Below are positions 53,056 through 63,399 of a DNA stretch of 64,000 nucleotides, piece by piece (positions within the stretch are counted from its first letter, which is position 1; each line of letters begins with the position of its first letter). Origin of the DNA: Mya arenaria (Eukaryota > Mollusca > Bivalvia > Myida > Myidae); assembly GCF_026914265.1 (NCBI RefSeq), contig NC_069124.1, positions 69,246,402 through 69,310,401 of the forward strand, read 5' to 3'. The position numbers and the translations under genes are program-made. Under the pieces are notes generated by a model that searched no databases, was not told the DNA's origin, and worked only from the letters and a program-made list of their open reading frames with translations.

Positions 53056-53844
53056 TCATACCATTTGATGCCAAGTGTACAATGAAAATTGACAACAAAA
53101 GTGTCATGGTCTTGGTGGAAAAAGCCTTGCTCTTCATTGACCTCTGTTTAATAATGGTATGGAAAAGGGAATTTAATTCTAATGTTGGTTTAATGAATAA
53201 TAATGGAGGTATATTCAACATATGAACACATTTTCATAAGGACTAATGTAGAAACTAAACTGCAAAACCATATTATGTACCTGCAGTTAATGCACAGGCT
53301 ATGAACGGATGCTTAATGATATTCTATGTTTTTTTTTTTAGTGTTTTTGCTTGTTAAATATTGTTTAAGTTAATTATTTCAGGCTGGTGATAGAAAACTA
53401 TCAGGAATGCTTCAAGCTGGCAATGGAGGGAAATGTAAAAGTAGGTAGGAAATGATAAAATGCAATAAGATATCAACCGATTTTATGAATAATACAATAA
53501 AATGAATTTCATATTGATACAATGTTGGGCATCTTACTTTGAGCAGTTAACTGGTATAGCATAATTGTTATTTAACTTATATGAACATTAAACAAGAAAT
53601 AAAATGTGACCAGAATGGTGTTTTTCATGTTTTCTTAAATACCCTACTTATTTATTTTTTTAAAAAGACAATAATTTTCATAAAATATCCAACTATTTCA
53701 GTTGAAAAATGGGAATGAAAATTATGTGTTTCTTGTTGTTTAACCATTAAAAGGCGTTTTCATAAATGCATTATATTGTGCTGTTTTAAACAATATTTTA
53801 TAACTTTTTGTTTTTTCAGGACACTGAAAAATCACAAGGTTTAG
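53056..53844 (+). CDS. Three weak candidate exons, product unknown
   Basis: Possible exons 53056-53156, 53383-53444 and 53820-53844, each with good borders (TTTTTCAG|TC, ATG|GTATGG, ATTTCAG|GC, AG|GTAGG, TTTTCAG|GA), encode about 63 residues (IPFDAKCTMKIDNK ... VEKALLFIDLC ... AGDRKLSGMLQAG ... TLKNHKV). The first needs a phase-1 upstream exon, exactly the phase at which IgSF exon 49495-49651 ends, so they could form its C-terminus; equally they could be an element gene or chance. No family recognised. Only one frame of the first exon is open. Confidence 0.2.
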
Positions 53845-54827
53845 AATATGCTCACAGTCAGTCTTCAAGATACTCACCTTAAAGGTTCCAGTGTGTTTTA
53901 GGAGACTTTGTCAGAACAGTACTTAATACCTACATACACTGGAGATACCAGACCCAGCAGATAACTACAGATATATTGACACAGAACCTGAAATTAATTG
54001 CATATCCCAACACAACATAAAACTTTAAACTGTTAAATAGGCAGTGAGGAATTTGTGTGAAACTTTCATTATTTGAAATCAAATTTCTTATTTATTTTTT
54101 AAGTTTGACTTTGCATTTAAAAGCCATTGGCATTAGATTTTCCAAATATTATATATATTTATACAGTTTCAACTGTGATGTATATCCAGTTGTACATGTT
54201 TCCTCTAAGGATTAAAACACTTCTGAATTATATAGGAAAATCTAAATGATTCATTTATTCAAACTTATGATAGTATATAAAACACACACTACCATGGTTG
54301 ATCATGTAAACATTCATACTATCTTATTATAGAAATTAAGTGCATCTTTATATTTCTGAATACATTTATTTTTACTTTGACTGTCTCGTGTATAAACACA
54401 GAATGCTACATAAAGTGTATACTCCAGTGTATATCATGACATGACTGAAAAAGATAATAGATAATATTTGCATGAAACTCTGAACACTTAACCACTATGA
54501 CAATCTGCACCAGTTAAGATACTTTTTGTTAAATAATGTGTTTTGAAGAGACGAGCTTGTAAAATAGCTGTATTTCTTTTAGTAATTTTGTGTATTTGAA
54601 GCATGTCTGCAAATGTAGATTTTATCATGTATTTTGAATGGATCTGAAATGCTGTTTATTTAACTGTTATAACAACGATTGACACGAATTGTCTTCATAC
54701 AAAAAATCCAACCAGTCAAAATTGTATTTTCGAACTATTTCCCAATACAACAACTCTCAGTCACAGTTTTGGTGCACAAACGTATGAACTTTACTCGTTA
54801 TCCGAACTAAGGCTGGTTGTTGATGAT

Positions 54828-54839
54828 TATTTTCATCAC

Positions 54840-54875
<36 letters not shown>

Positions 54876-55100
54876 TTTCATAATCATCATCATCATTAGC
54901 ATCATCATCCATCATCATAATCATCATCATCATTCATCATCATCATTATCATCATCATCATCATCATCATTCATCATCATCATCATCCACCGCACCCACC
55001 ACAACAACCACCACAACCAACTTCACCATCTTCATCATCATCCACATCATCAATCATCAGCAACATCTACATATCATCATCTCGTCATGATCATTGTCGT
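54828..55100. repeat. (ATC)n microsatellite, imperfect
   Basis: Runs of ATC/CAT with interruptions. Reads as poly-Ile or poly-His in different frames; non-coding. Confidence 0.9.
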
Positions 55101-56163
55101 CATCGTCACATCATGATTAGTATCATTGCCGTCGTCGCATTATCATTATTATTATCTTCATCTTAGTCGTCGTTGTCGCATTATCATTATAATACTGATA
55201 ATATTCGTCTTCGTCGCCGCCGCATTATCACTATCGTCGTCATCGCATCATCATGATAGTGTCGTTGTCGTATTATTATTATTAAATTATCATTGCCGTT
55301 GTCGTCGCATCATCGTGACTATCATCATCAGCACCATTCTGCACGTTTGCATTTACTTTACAGAACATTCATAATACGCATACTATAATATTTCACTTAT
55401 CAAAGACGAATTCAAAGAAAAATCACCAGCCTGAAAAAAACAATGTATTTTGTTGTTGTCCAATTTTCATTATAATCACACAAATTTTAAAATGAGCGTC
55501 GGAACCCGCCACCGCCTCCATCACAGAAAACCCGGATGAAGATGTACTTAAGATACAAATGTAACATTAATAGCAGAATAGAGACCGCGAGTTTGTATCA
55601 TTTGTGCAAATCATTATAAAAATGAGAGTTACATTAATTGATTCCCTTCAAGAGGTTATCATTATTATTATTATATATTATTATTATTATTACTATTATT
55701 ACTATAACTATCATTAATAAAAAAGACAGGTGCGCTCACCAGGTCAAAGTGACGTAACGTCATTTAACTTCAGACTGGGTCACTCGCTTTAACGCTGTGC
55801 TTTATCGTTATTCTTTACGTACGACCGGAGAGTTTACGAGACGTTTCTGAAACGCCTTTATGATTATCGTTAAGTTGGTCGTTATTACGATCGCAAATTT
55901 ACGATAATGGCAGATCGTAAAATCTATCTGAAACGCACATGCTACATGTACGTATAGGACACCTCCTGCCATGGAACATTTCACAGTGCGAGCGCGTTTG
56001 TGTTATATTGCATGAAATTCAAAATATAAACGATAACTTATAATAAATAGAATACCTCTAAAAGATAATATGAATTTTATTCCAAAAAGTGTGTGCGACA
56101 AAACGAGCACTACCGCTTGTGACACACTGGCGGAATCCGGTGCGGGGTGATACAGGAATCCAG

Positions 56164-57080
56164 TGGATTTCACGTGAAATCCACTCAAAACGTGAAATCC
56201 ACTCAGAATTCAGTTATTTTAATTAATATTATATTATAATATAATATATATATATACATGTTGGAAAGTTCCTCATAAAGGGTTTATATTTCAAATTTTA
56301 TTGAAAATGGTCAAAAAATAAAGAAGTTAGAGCAATTTTTCATTTTTTTTTTCAAATCGAGGTGAAATCCAGATTCTGATAAGTGAAATCCACTCATAAC
56401 TTATTAATTTTAATAAATAATTTTGTGTTTTTGTATACTTATTAGAAAGTGCCTCATAAAGGGTTTAGATTTTAGATTTTATTGGAATTGGTCAAAAGAT
56501 GAAGAAGTTAGAGCAATTTTTCGAAATTAGATCGGAAATCGAGGTGAAATCCAGTTTTCGAGAAGTGAAATCCACTCCTAACTCAGTTATATTAATTAGT
56601 AATTTTTATTTTTTTGTATACATTTTGGAAAGTGCCTAATAAAGGGTTTACATTTCAAATTTTATTGAAATATATCAAGAAATGAAGAAGTAAGAGCAAT
56701 TTTTCGGAAATCGAAGTGAAATCCACATTTTGACAAGTGAAATCCACTTTTTGAGACGTGAAATCCACTCATAACTCATTTTTTTTATAAGTTTTTTTTG
56801 TTAAACAAATAATTGAAAGGGCTTCATGATGGGTTTATATTTCAAATTTTATTCAAATTGATCCAAAAATAAGAAAGTTGTAGATCTATTTTGAAAAAAA
56901 AGATCGGAATTCGAAGTGAAATCCACATTTTGACAAGTGAAATCCACTTTTTGAGACGTGAAATCCACTCATAACTCATTTATTCTTAACAAATTATTTT
57001 TTTTGTTAAACAAATAATTGAAAAGGCTTCATAATGGGTTTATATTTCATTTTTTTTTTCAAATTGATCCAAAATTAAGG
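56164..57080. repeat. Satellite-like array, ~185-200 bp unit, ~4.5 copies
   Basis: GTGAAATCCACTC recurs near 56193, 56382, 56567, 56759 and 56959, each followed by an AT-rich stretch, then GTGCCTCATAAAGGGTTTA-like text (GAAAGTGCCTCATAAAGGG, GGGCTTCATGATGGG) and AAGAAGTTAGAGCAATTTT. Unit length grows from about 184 to 200 bp left to right. Many units also carry GAGGTGAAATCCAG, so the key word appears two or three times per unit. Confidence 0.85.
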
Positions 57081-57096
57081 AAGTTGAAGTTATATT

Positions 57097-57195
57097 TTGA
57101 GGGCGTTGTGTTGTGTATGCATAATTGTTTAATGTGTTCATGATAAACACAATATCCATACACATCCAGACCATACCACGTGGAGGCGCCCTCAA
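57097..57195. mobile_element. Tiny foldback element with TTGAGGGCG ends
   Basis: TTGAGGGCG at 57097-57105 and CGCCCTCAA at 57187-57195, with inner partial pairing. About 100 bp, non-coding; likely a miniature element placed at the end of the satellite array. Confidence 0.5.
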
Positions 57196-57350
57196 TCATG
57201 GCCCTTTTTTACTTTCGAATTTTGAAAATATTAAAATTTAATAAATAATCCGAAAATTGTTTTGTATTATTTGTTTATGCCAGACATTTATTTATGGTTA
57301 TTTTTACATGTACATTGGTTGATATACGTAACATGGTTCATGGATTTACA

Positions 57351-57351
57351 A

Positions 57352-57388
<37 letters not shown>

Positions 57389-57437
57389 ACACCACCATCA
57401 CCAACACCACCATCATCACCATTTTCATCATCATTTA

Positions 57438-57485
<48 letters not shown>

Positions 57486-57540
57486 TATCATCATCATCAT
57501 CACCACCTTCAACATCACATTCATCATCACAAACACCATC

Positions 57541-57571
<31 letters not shown>

Positions 57572-57618
57572 ACAGCATCATCGACACCACCAACATAACA
57601 TTCATGATCACTAACACC

Positions 57619-57650
<32 letters not shown>

Positions 57651-57830
57651 CATCATCATGAACAGCATCATCGACACCACCAACATAACATTCATGATCA
57701 CTAACAACATTATCAACATCAACAACAGCATCATCATCACCACCAACATCACATGCATCATCACAAACACCATCATCAACAACAACACCATCAACTACGA
57801 CAGCAACATCATCATTCTTCAAATCACTTT
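57351..57830. repeat. (CAT)n / CACCAC / CAACA compound microsatellite
   Basis: Mostly CAT with ACCACC and AACA interruptions; a segment around 57585-57620 is repeated near 57669-57704 (GACACCACCAACATAACATT). Frames read as poly-His, poly-Ile or, inverted, poly-Asp. Not a gene. Confidence 0.9.
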
Positions 57831-57910
57831 CATGGTATGAAATTATTGTGTATTGTAATAAACCTGTTATGAAGAGTTCCTTCAGAAAATATAATAAGTA
57901 TAAGTATTAG

Positions 57911-58262
57911 TTAAAGATGCACTATTACTCCCAAATGATTTATACTACAATTCATGTTGTTGTTTTTAACTTACCAACCATGATGAATACATATCTCATA
58001 ATGGACACCGTGTTGAATTTGAAAGAAAAGTGAAAAAACACGATATTCCTACCTTATGTTATGATAGTTGACCACTTTAAATCTTTAAGCATTCACCAGT
58101 CATTTAATAGTTTTGCGTACTCAGCTACACGGTTACAATCTTGTTATCAGTTATTTATATTTTGCATAAATGCATTATTTAGTAAAAAGTTAAAGGTTTA
58201 TTACTCAAAATTTATGTTTGTTATGAATGTGTTTGTATCGGTTACAAATACGAGTGTCACTT
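57911..58262. mobile_element. Dispersed element with TTAAAG...ACACT ends, third copy
   Basis: Diverged copy of 18902-19270 and 26410-26778: shares ACTCCCAAATGATTTA-like start, CATTTAATAGTTTTGCG, GCATTATTTAGTAAAAAG and GAGTGTCACTT end. It shows that this part of unit X is an interspersed repeat. Confidence 0.65.
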
Positions 58263-58714
58263 CAACAAAAAATGTTAGAATTTCTGAAGTACTGAGTTGA
58301 CTTGCAAAATTGATTTACATGTATGCATGCATTGTTTACATTTGTATTGCTTTTATCATTAGTATACTTATAACTGAATTTAATATAGAAAAATAAAAAA
58401 AAATAAAAAATAACAATAAAAAACAATGTGTTTGTTATTCATGACATTAATTTTAGTACATGTGTATATTTTATGGGTTTTATTATCTTTGCCTTAATTT
58501 ATTATTTGTTTTATTGATATAAAAATGAAATAATTATCATCAAATATCTAATGTTTGTTTTCTTAACAACGTTAATTAACTGTAATCTTTTGCAATCCTA
58601 TTACCCCCCGCGGTCATTCACACCTTCACGATAACGCCCGATACCTACTATAAAATTTTAAAAACAGAGACCGGATGAGACCGGGACCGGGAAATAGTAT
58701 CGCCCATAACTGCA

Positions 58715-58757
58715 ATCGGAACTCCTCGGCTAGTATCAAGATATGGCCTCGGATATA
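58715..58757 (-). promoter_or_regulatory. CGGAACTCCTCGG bipartite motif, third full copy
   Basis: ATCGGAACTCCTCGGC, a 15-base spacer, then CCTCGGATATA. Same order and spacing class as at 42413-42459. It precedes an ATG at 58785 by about 30 bp, where a transcription start could lie. Confidence 0.4.
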
Positions 58758-58987
58758 ATACGGGTCGTAAGAAAATAGTCCATCATGGCCGACCAAGAAG
58801 ATGTTCAAACAACCAAGAGATATGTTAGTCCAAAGACAGAATGAGGAGCGAACTTTTACCACTTATTTGTGTGTAAGTGTTATTTTTATACTTATTGTAT
58901 TTTAATAAAATACAAAAATAGTTTTAAAAGAGCCCTAATGAGAAACTAATTGGAAATGTCATAAATTCTTAGTGGGTGGGGTAAAGT

Positions 58988-59059
58988 TAGTCATTCTAAA
59001 ATGCCGTCCAGGCTTTTTTTTTAATGATGGTTAGCCTGGACGGCATTTTAGAATGACTA
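58988..59059. repeat. Perfect 27-bp stem hairpin
   Basis: The arm 58988-59014 (TAGTCATTCTAAAATGCCG to TCCAGGCT) is matched exactly by its inverse at 59033-59059, with an 18-base T/A-rich loop. It lies within the first intron of the 58.8-kb candidate unit. Confidence 0.85.
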
Positions 59060-59369
59060 GGGGTAAAGTATTCTTTCATTTGACAGATTCTAATTTAGTA
59101 AATAACAATTTTGAAGCTCCAGTGATCAGTGGCAAAAATTAAGAAAACAAATACTCTTTTTGTTTTTTTTTAATAACAAATAAGTCTGAATCTGACTTTA
59201 CTTAGATCGATAATAGGTTAGACTTTCTTTCTCAGTGTATTTATCTCATACATTTCATATCATAACTTTAATTTTTTATAATTAAAATTTACATTCTTTT
59301 AACCAAGGATGTATAGTTTATATGTCCGTGATTGTTGGTAGCAAACAACTTAATGTAATGGCACAATTG

Positions 59370-59534
59370 CAGGGTTCTCAATAAGTTTCGGTCGAACCAT
59401 CTCCAATAGTAAAGTTACCGACCAGCTTCTACTTATTCTACTAAAAATTCATTTAGTTTTCCAAATTTGAACCGGCCCTATTGCCATTTGAACCGTCCAT
59501 TTTGGCCGGCAGCCGGTTCTTATTGAGAACACTG
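59370..59534. mobile_element. 165-bp miniature element, CAGGGTTCTCAATAAG ends, 5-bp target duplication
   Basis: CAGGGTTCTCAATAAG at the left and CTTATTGAGAACACTG at the right form 16-bp TIRs with one mismatch. AATTG flanks both sides (59365-59369, 59535-59539). The hAT-like CAGGG end and 5-bp duplication match the larger element at 60289. Confidence 0.75.
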
Positions 59535-60033
59535 AATTGAATACCTCGGCCCTGTTCACTAATATAGTTCTCTAAATAAATTAGATCTTCATTCTATTGG
59601 TTTAACAAAATAAGTTTGAACGCATAAACCAGCACACATTTCTTTCAAGACTAAATTCTTTGATATCCACCAGTGGTGGTGATGCAGAAACATTGAAAAA
59701 TGTTGACATTTTTACTGTGCCAATGAAATGCAGACATTTAAATTTTAATCTTATTGTCATTTTCAGAGAAGAGTATGGTACCAGGGGTGCAGCTGACTCT
59801 GATTCCCGGCTTGTTCAAATGAAAAAAGGCAGATGAGGTAATGGTTGTGCTATTTTCGAAATTCGGACAATAATTTAACAGTCAAGTATCCTATTGGTTT
59901 AAGCCCAAAAGTACCTGCATGTTTGTACAATTAACCAACAAGGATTGACAGTATTAAAATATCAACATTGTAGATGAATTTAAACATGATAACAAGTTCA
60001 TTTCATATTTTTAATTAACCAGCAGTCCAGAGC

Positions 60034-61480
60034 TAAAAGCTGCTCTCTCACAGATTGACAGTTCTTCTTGGTCATTCTTCAAAAGCCCAAAGGAGTAATT
60101 AAATTAAATTTACACATATAATTAATTATACGGCTTAAAGCGATAGCAAAAAATATTTTCCAATCAATTGAAATCTGTTCTATTATGTGTGACCTTATAT
60201 GACTAGTTGGAGGAATTTTTACCAAATTTTCAAACTTGTATATGAAAGACTGTGATCTGATATTATGTCAGCAGTCTAATATCACTGGCAGGGTTCCCGC
60301 TGGCGATCGCCATTGTCGCCATTTGCGACAAAATCGCAAAAGTGGCGATAACTATTCAAATTTGGCGAATTTATGGCGACAACGATTTTTTTCTGAAATA
60401 TTTTCTTAAAATGACGTAAGTGGTGACCATGCGGCCTGCATGATAATCGATTCTGTCACTGCCATAAATCAAGCGCAGAGCTGCTAGTGCGACAACAAAA
60501 ATTAATCCGATAATTAGGGCAAGCAGTCACGGCCCAGTCAACACCTCGCTAATTATTGCAGAATTTTATTGCTTTCACGGATAAACAATGACATCCTTTA
60601 ACTGTTATGTCTCTTATTAGCAAACAATTTTAATATTTAGCTCAACAGCCTTGTTGTTGCGTAATTATCGTGTTAGTTTTAAATATGCAAATCGTAGAAT
60701 TTTATGTTGTCGGAAAGTCACGTGATATGCAAATTTCGTAATGACGTTTACGCGCTTAAAATAGACTTGCTTTCGGTTTTGTCGCAATTTGTAATTGCTA
60801 TAAATGCAGCATTCTAAGAGTTCAAAAAGTGTCAAAAAGATTAACAGAAATCAAATAAATAGGATTAAACCCCATTTGATAAGGCTTCTAATATATTGGC
60901 TGGAGTAAAGAGTAGGTAGACAAATTTCTATTAGGAAAGTTATGGCCCTAGTTTGACAATGTATATTTCTTAGAGTTTTCATTTATTTTAAATTTATCTC
61001 ATAATTTCACAAATGTATTCTTTTATTGTATGCAGGCATTAGACTGAAATCAACATATTGATGTTTATGTCACATTTTTTGCAATATTTTTTTTATTTAT
61101 ATACTAGTCCATATACAATGAATTTTGTCAACAGAATAGCAATTTGCTATTAATATCTTGTGCTTCATGTACAACAAAATGTTATGATTTGCACAACAAT
61201 GTGCTAATTAAATGCAATTTAAGGCTCTTAAAATGCTTAAACCCCATGAGCTTCAGGGGGCTTTGCCCCCTTGGCCCCCACAAGGGCGCTGCCCTGGACC
61301 CGTAAAGGGGCCTATCGCGGCCCCCTTAACCCCCCGCGAAAAAGTGGCGACAACTTTTTAGAACCCAGGGGGAACCCTGACTGGTTTCCATACATTTGCA
61401 CAATAATTGCCAATTGGCTTGTTTAAAGACAAAAATAACAAAGGTGTCAGAACAGTAAAACTGTGAGGATGCAGCTTTAA
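60034..61480. mobile_element. GCTGCTCTCTCACAG-type miniature element, split by an insertion
   Basis: Left end TAAAAGCTGCTCTCTCACAG and right end CTGTGAGGATGCAGCTTTAA are the same termini as at 1224-1994. Without the 1.1-kb insertion it would be about 350 bp, like the other copies. Confidence 0.7.
60289..61379. mobile_element. 1.09-kb non-autonomous hAT-like element nested in a miniature element
   Basis: CAGGGTTCCC at 60289 and GGGAACCCTG ending 61379, flanked by ACTGG on both sides (60284-60288, 61380-61384). Subterminal GTGGCGACAACTTTTT and TGGCGACAACGATTTTT pair as inverse-strand relatives. The right end is GC-rich with self-complementary GGGGGCTTTGCCCCC. No ORF. Confidence 0.75.
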
Positions 61481-61769
61481 ATTGGTGTTGCACTTAATGT
61501 TTAATGAATACTTTTCTGTTGTTGTACAGGCTTTTAAAATAATTGATCTGAAAATATAATTCCTATTATTGTTGTATTTTCTGTTTTCTATTTCAGGCAC
61601 TGGAATCCGAATGTAATAAAAAATGCCATTGTATGAGGATTGACCTGCAATGCATGGCAATCATCTTAACACAACTGCAACGCCTTCCTTGGAAAAATGA
61701 GTGCAAGATGGAAACAAAGCGTTTAGTGGAACATCTTGTCATCTCAAATATTTGATGACTTACATACTG

Positions 61770-61925
61770 ATGTCCCAAATTCAAGGTTGTGAGTTCAAGA
61801 CCTCCAAGATACTTTCTCTTGACCTCAGGAAAAGGATGTCCATACTTGTTTCTTCTTAGGCAACAGACTTAAGAGTGATTTTGTAAGCTTCCAGCTTGCA
61901 TAGCAATCTGATAAGGCATAGAATA
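61770..61925 (+). repeat. tRNA-like SINE fragment
   Basis: A B-box-like GTGAGTTCAAGACC near 61789 is followed by body words (GGATGTCCATACTTG, GTAAGCTTCCAGCTTGC) that I recall as dispersed in bivalves. It lies in the presumed 3' untranslated region of the 58.8-kb candidate. Confidence 0.35.
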
Positions 61926-62141
61926 AGTACTAGCTGACTTGCAAACAGTTTTTCCATTTGTGTTGATTTTTTTCAGTCTGTTGGAATGTTTATTAGAAGT
62001 GATGCGCATTGCTTACTGCAACCAATATTTGTTTTCTTTATTAAGTTGAATTTAACGAACACATAACATGACTTGTGCTTTTACAGATGCATGTTTATTT
62101 CGTTGATTGTATGAGTTTATTTTCTCAAATGATGTAATAAA

Positions 62142-63084
62142 AGTTATTCTGAATGACTGTCCTTTTTTTGTTTGAAGAAAATGTGTTGAGGTTTTGGCAT
62201 AGCATAGTGTCATCATCATCATCATCATCATTGTTGTGTACAAATAAAACATTCAAAACAATGTATTAAAAACCAAACTGTCAAGCCAAGTACTCAAAGA
62301 GGCACAAGGATATTGCTAAAGAGACCGGTAATACAATTAGACAAATAAAATGTAAAGAAAGATCTATAATTCTGACACATGGTAATGCTTTAAATAGTCC
62401 TCACATTGTGTGTTTATGGTTAAAGTGGAGACATACAGTATATTTTGTATTGAAGACTTAAATTTGTAGGGCAACTTACTATCCATATATGGGGATTAAG
62501 CGCCAGAAATATTGTGAAGTCTCCCAAAAGACTCAATGCACTTAAAAGGGCTTGGCACAGAAATGAAAGTAAAAATGGGAGCAAAATCTAATTTATCATT
62601 AGTTTTACATTGGATTGCATACACATGGCTCTGTTATTACTTGACTAATATTAAAAATAAAATTAAGAGACATGTTGATCCAAACTGTAATTATTCTTGT
62701 TTGCATTTTATGGAGTTGGACATAAAAGAGTCATTTGGTGAAGAGTGATCTAAAGGCTAATTATTCAAAATAGATTAAGTATTATTGAAAAAAGTCTGGT
62801 ATACATTGCTGAAAAGCTTAGCAACCTGTTTAAATATTTGTTTAAGGCTTTTATTGACAAAAAAATGAATCAGTTGAGTATCTTATCAGTTACTCATTTG
62901 GTGTTGTTTTTAATAAAAAATGACAATTTACTCAAAGATATTGAGACTAATAATTATAGATTTAGACAAGTATAATGTGTAAGGAAACTTCTAATGAGTG
63001 GGTTTTATCCACAGCCTAGGAGGTAAAGTGAAGCATGATCTGCCTTGAACAAATACAATTTTAAGACAACATCTGTCAACTTAG
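62142..63084. other. Intergenic, nothing recognised
   Basis: AT-rich with a short (ATC)7 at 62212-62232. A 70-codon open frame at 62536-62748 shows no known domain. Confidence 0.45.
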
Positions 63085-63399
63085 TGCACCAGTCAATTGT
63101 ACCCCCCCCCCACCCCAGGTCCGGGGGAATACTGGGGTTAACCAGGGGATATGGGCCGTGTTTTTACCTATCAGGTGGCCCTGCAGTGCTGGTTGAATGC
63201 AGTGGTTTTATCTTCGCTTAAAATATAGAGGGGAATGGACCTTACCTAGAGTCCCTTGGGTGTGGGGCATATGGCAGGGATTTTGCCATTGGATCGTCCG
63301 CACAGGGTGGGGATTTTAGCCGGGGTTGGCTGTACTGAAAGTCAAAGTCCCCACTATTCCCCAGACCTGGGGAGGCCGTGGTTACAATTGTCTGGTGCA
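63085..63399. mobile_element. 315-bp miniature element with GTGCACCAGTCAATTG ends
   Basis: TGCACCAGTCAATTGTAC at the left and GTTACAATTGTCTGGTGCA at the right are near-inverse. The interior pairs too: CCAGGTCCGGGGGAATA against CCCCAGACCTGG, and a C10 run near 63102. I recall this as a widespread bivalve repeat. Non-coding; the open frames on both strands follow from its self-complementarity. Confidence 0.7.

Larger units (their letters stand above)
52158..55938. mobile_element. TIR-bounded element, GTGCGTTTCAGA ends, possibly Harbinger-like
   Basis: The outer ends are GTGCGTTTCAGAGACGATCG (from 52158) and the inverse ATCTGAAACGCAC (to 55938). A second GTTTCAGAGACG lies near 52233 and a second inverse TTTCTGAAACG near 55845, so the termini are compound. 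Words such as TGCTTTATCGTTA and ACGACCGG occur in direct orientation at both ends. No target duplication could be confirmed and no DDE transposase is visible, so the superfamily is a guess. An ATG (MADEDFLHIK) at 52323 and three possible exons lie inside, with a CAT microsatellite. Confidence 0.45.
58785..61755 (+). pseudogene. Candidate three-exon transcription unit, unknown product, frames not continuous
   Basis: Possible exon 1 at 58785-58872 (MADQEDVQTTKRYVSPKTE then a stop; donor GT|GTAAGT), exon 2 at 59767-59837 (EEYGTRGAADSDSRLVQMKK; TTTTCAG and GAG|GTAATG borders) and exon 3 at 61597-61755 (ALESECNKKCHC ... LQRLPWKNECKMETKRLVEH ... stop). Exon 2 joins exon 3 cleanly (KADE|ALESEC) only in a frame shifted by one at the A6G2 run 59822-59829, so an indel there, real or a sequencing error, would explain the break. 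AATAAA follows at 62136-62141. I recognise no family. Could be a degraded gene or a non-coding RNA. Confidence 0.3.

Noticed and set aside
57262-57840. Poly-His, poly-Ile and poly-Asp open frames
   Set aside because: They are the three readings of a CAT microsatellite; none shows flanking coding sequence.
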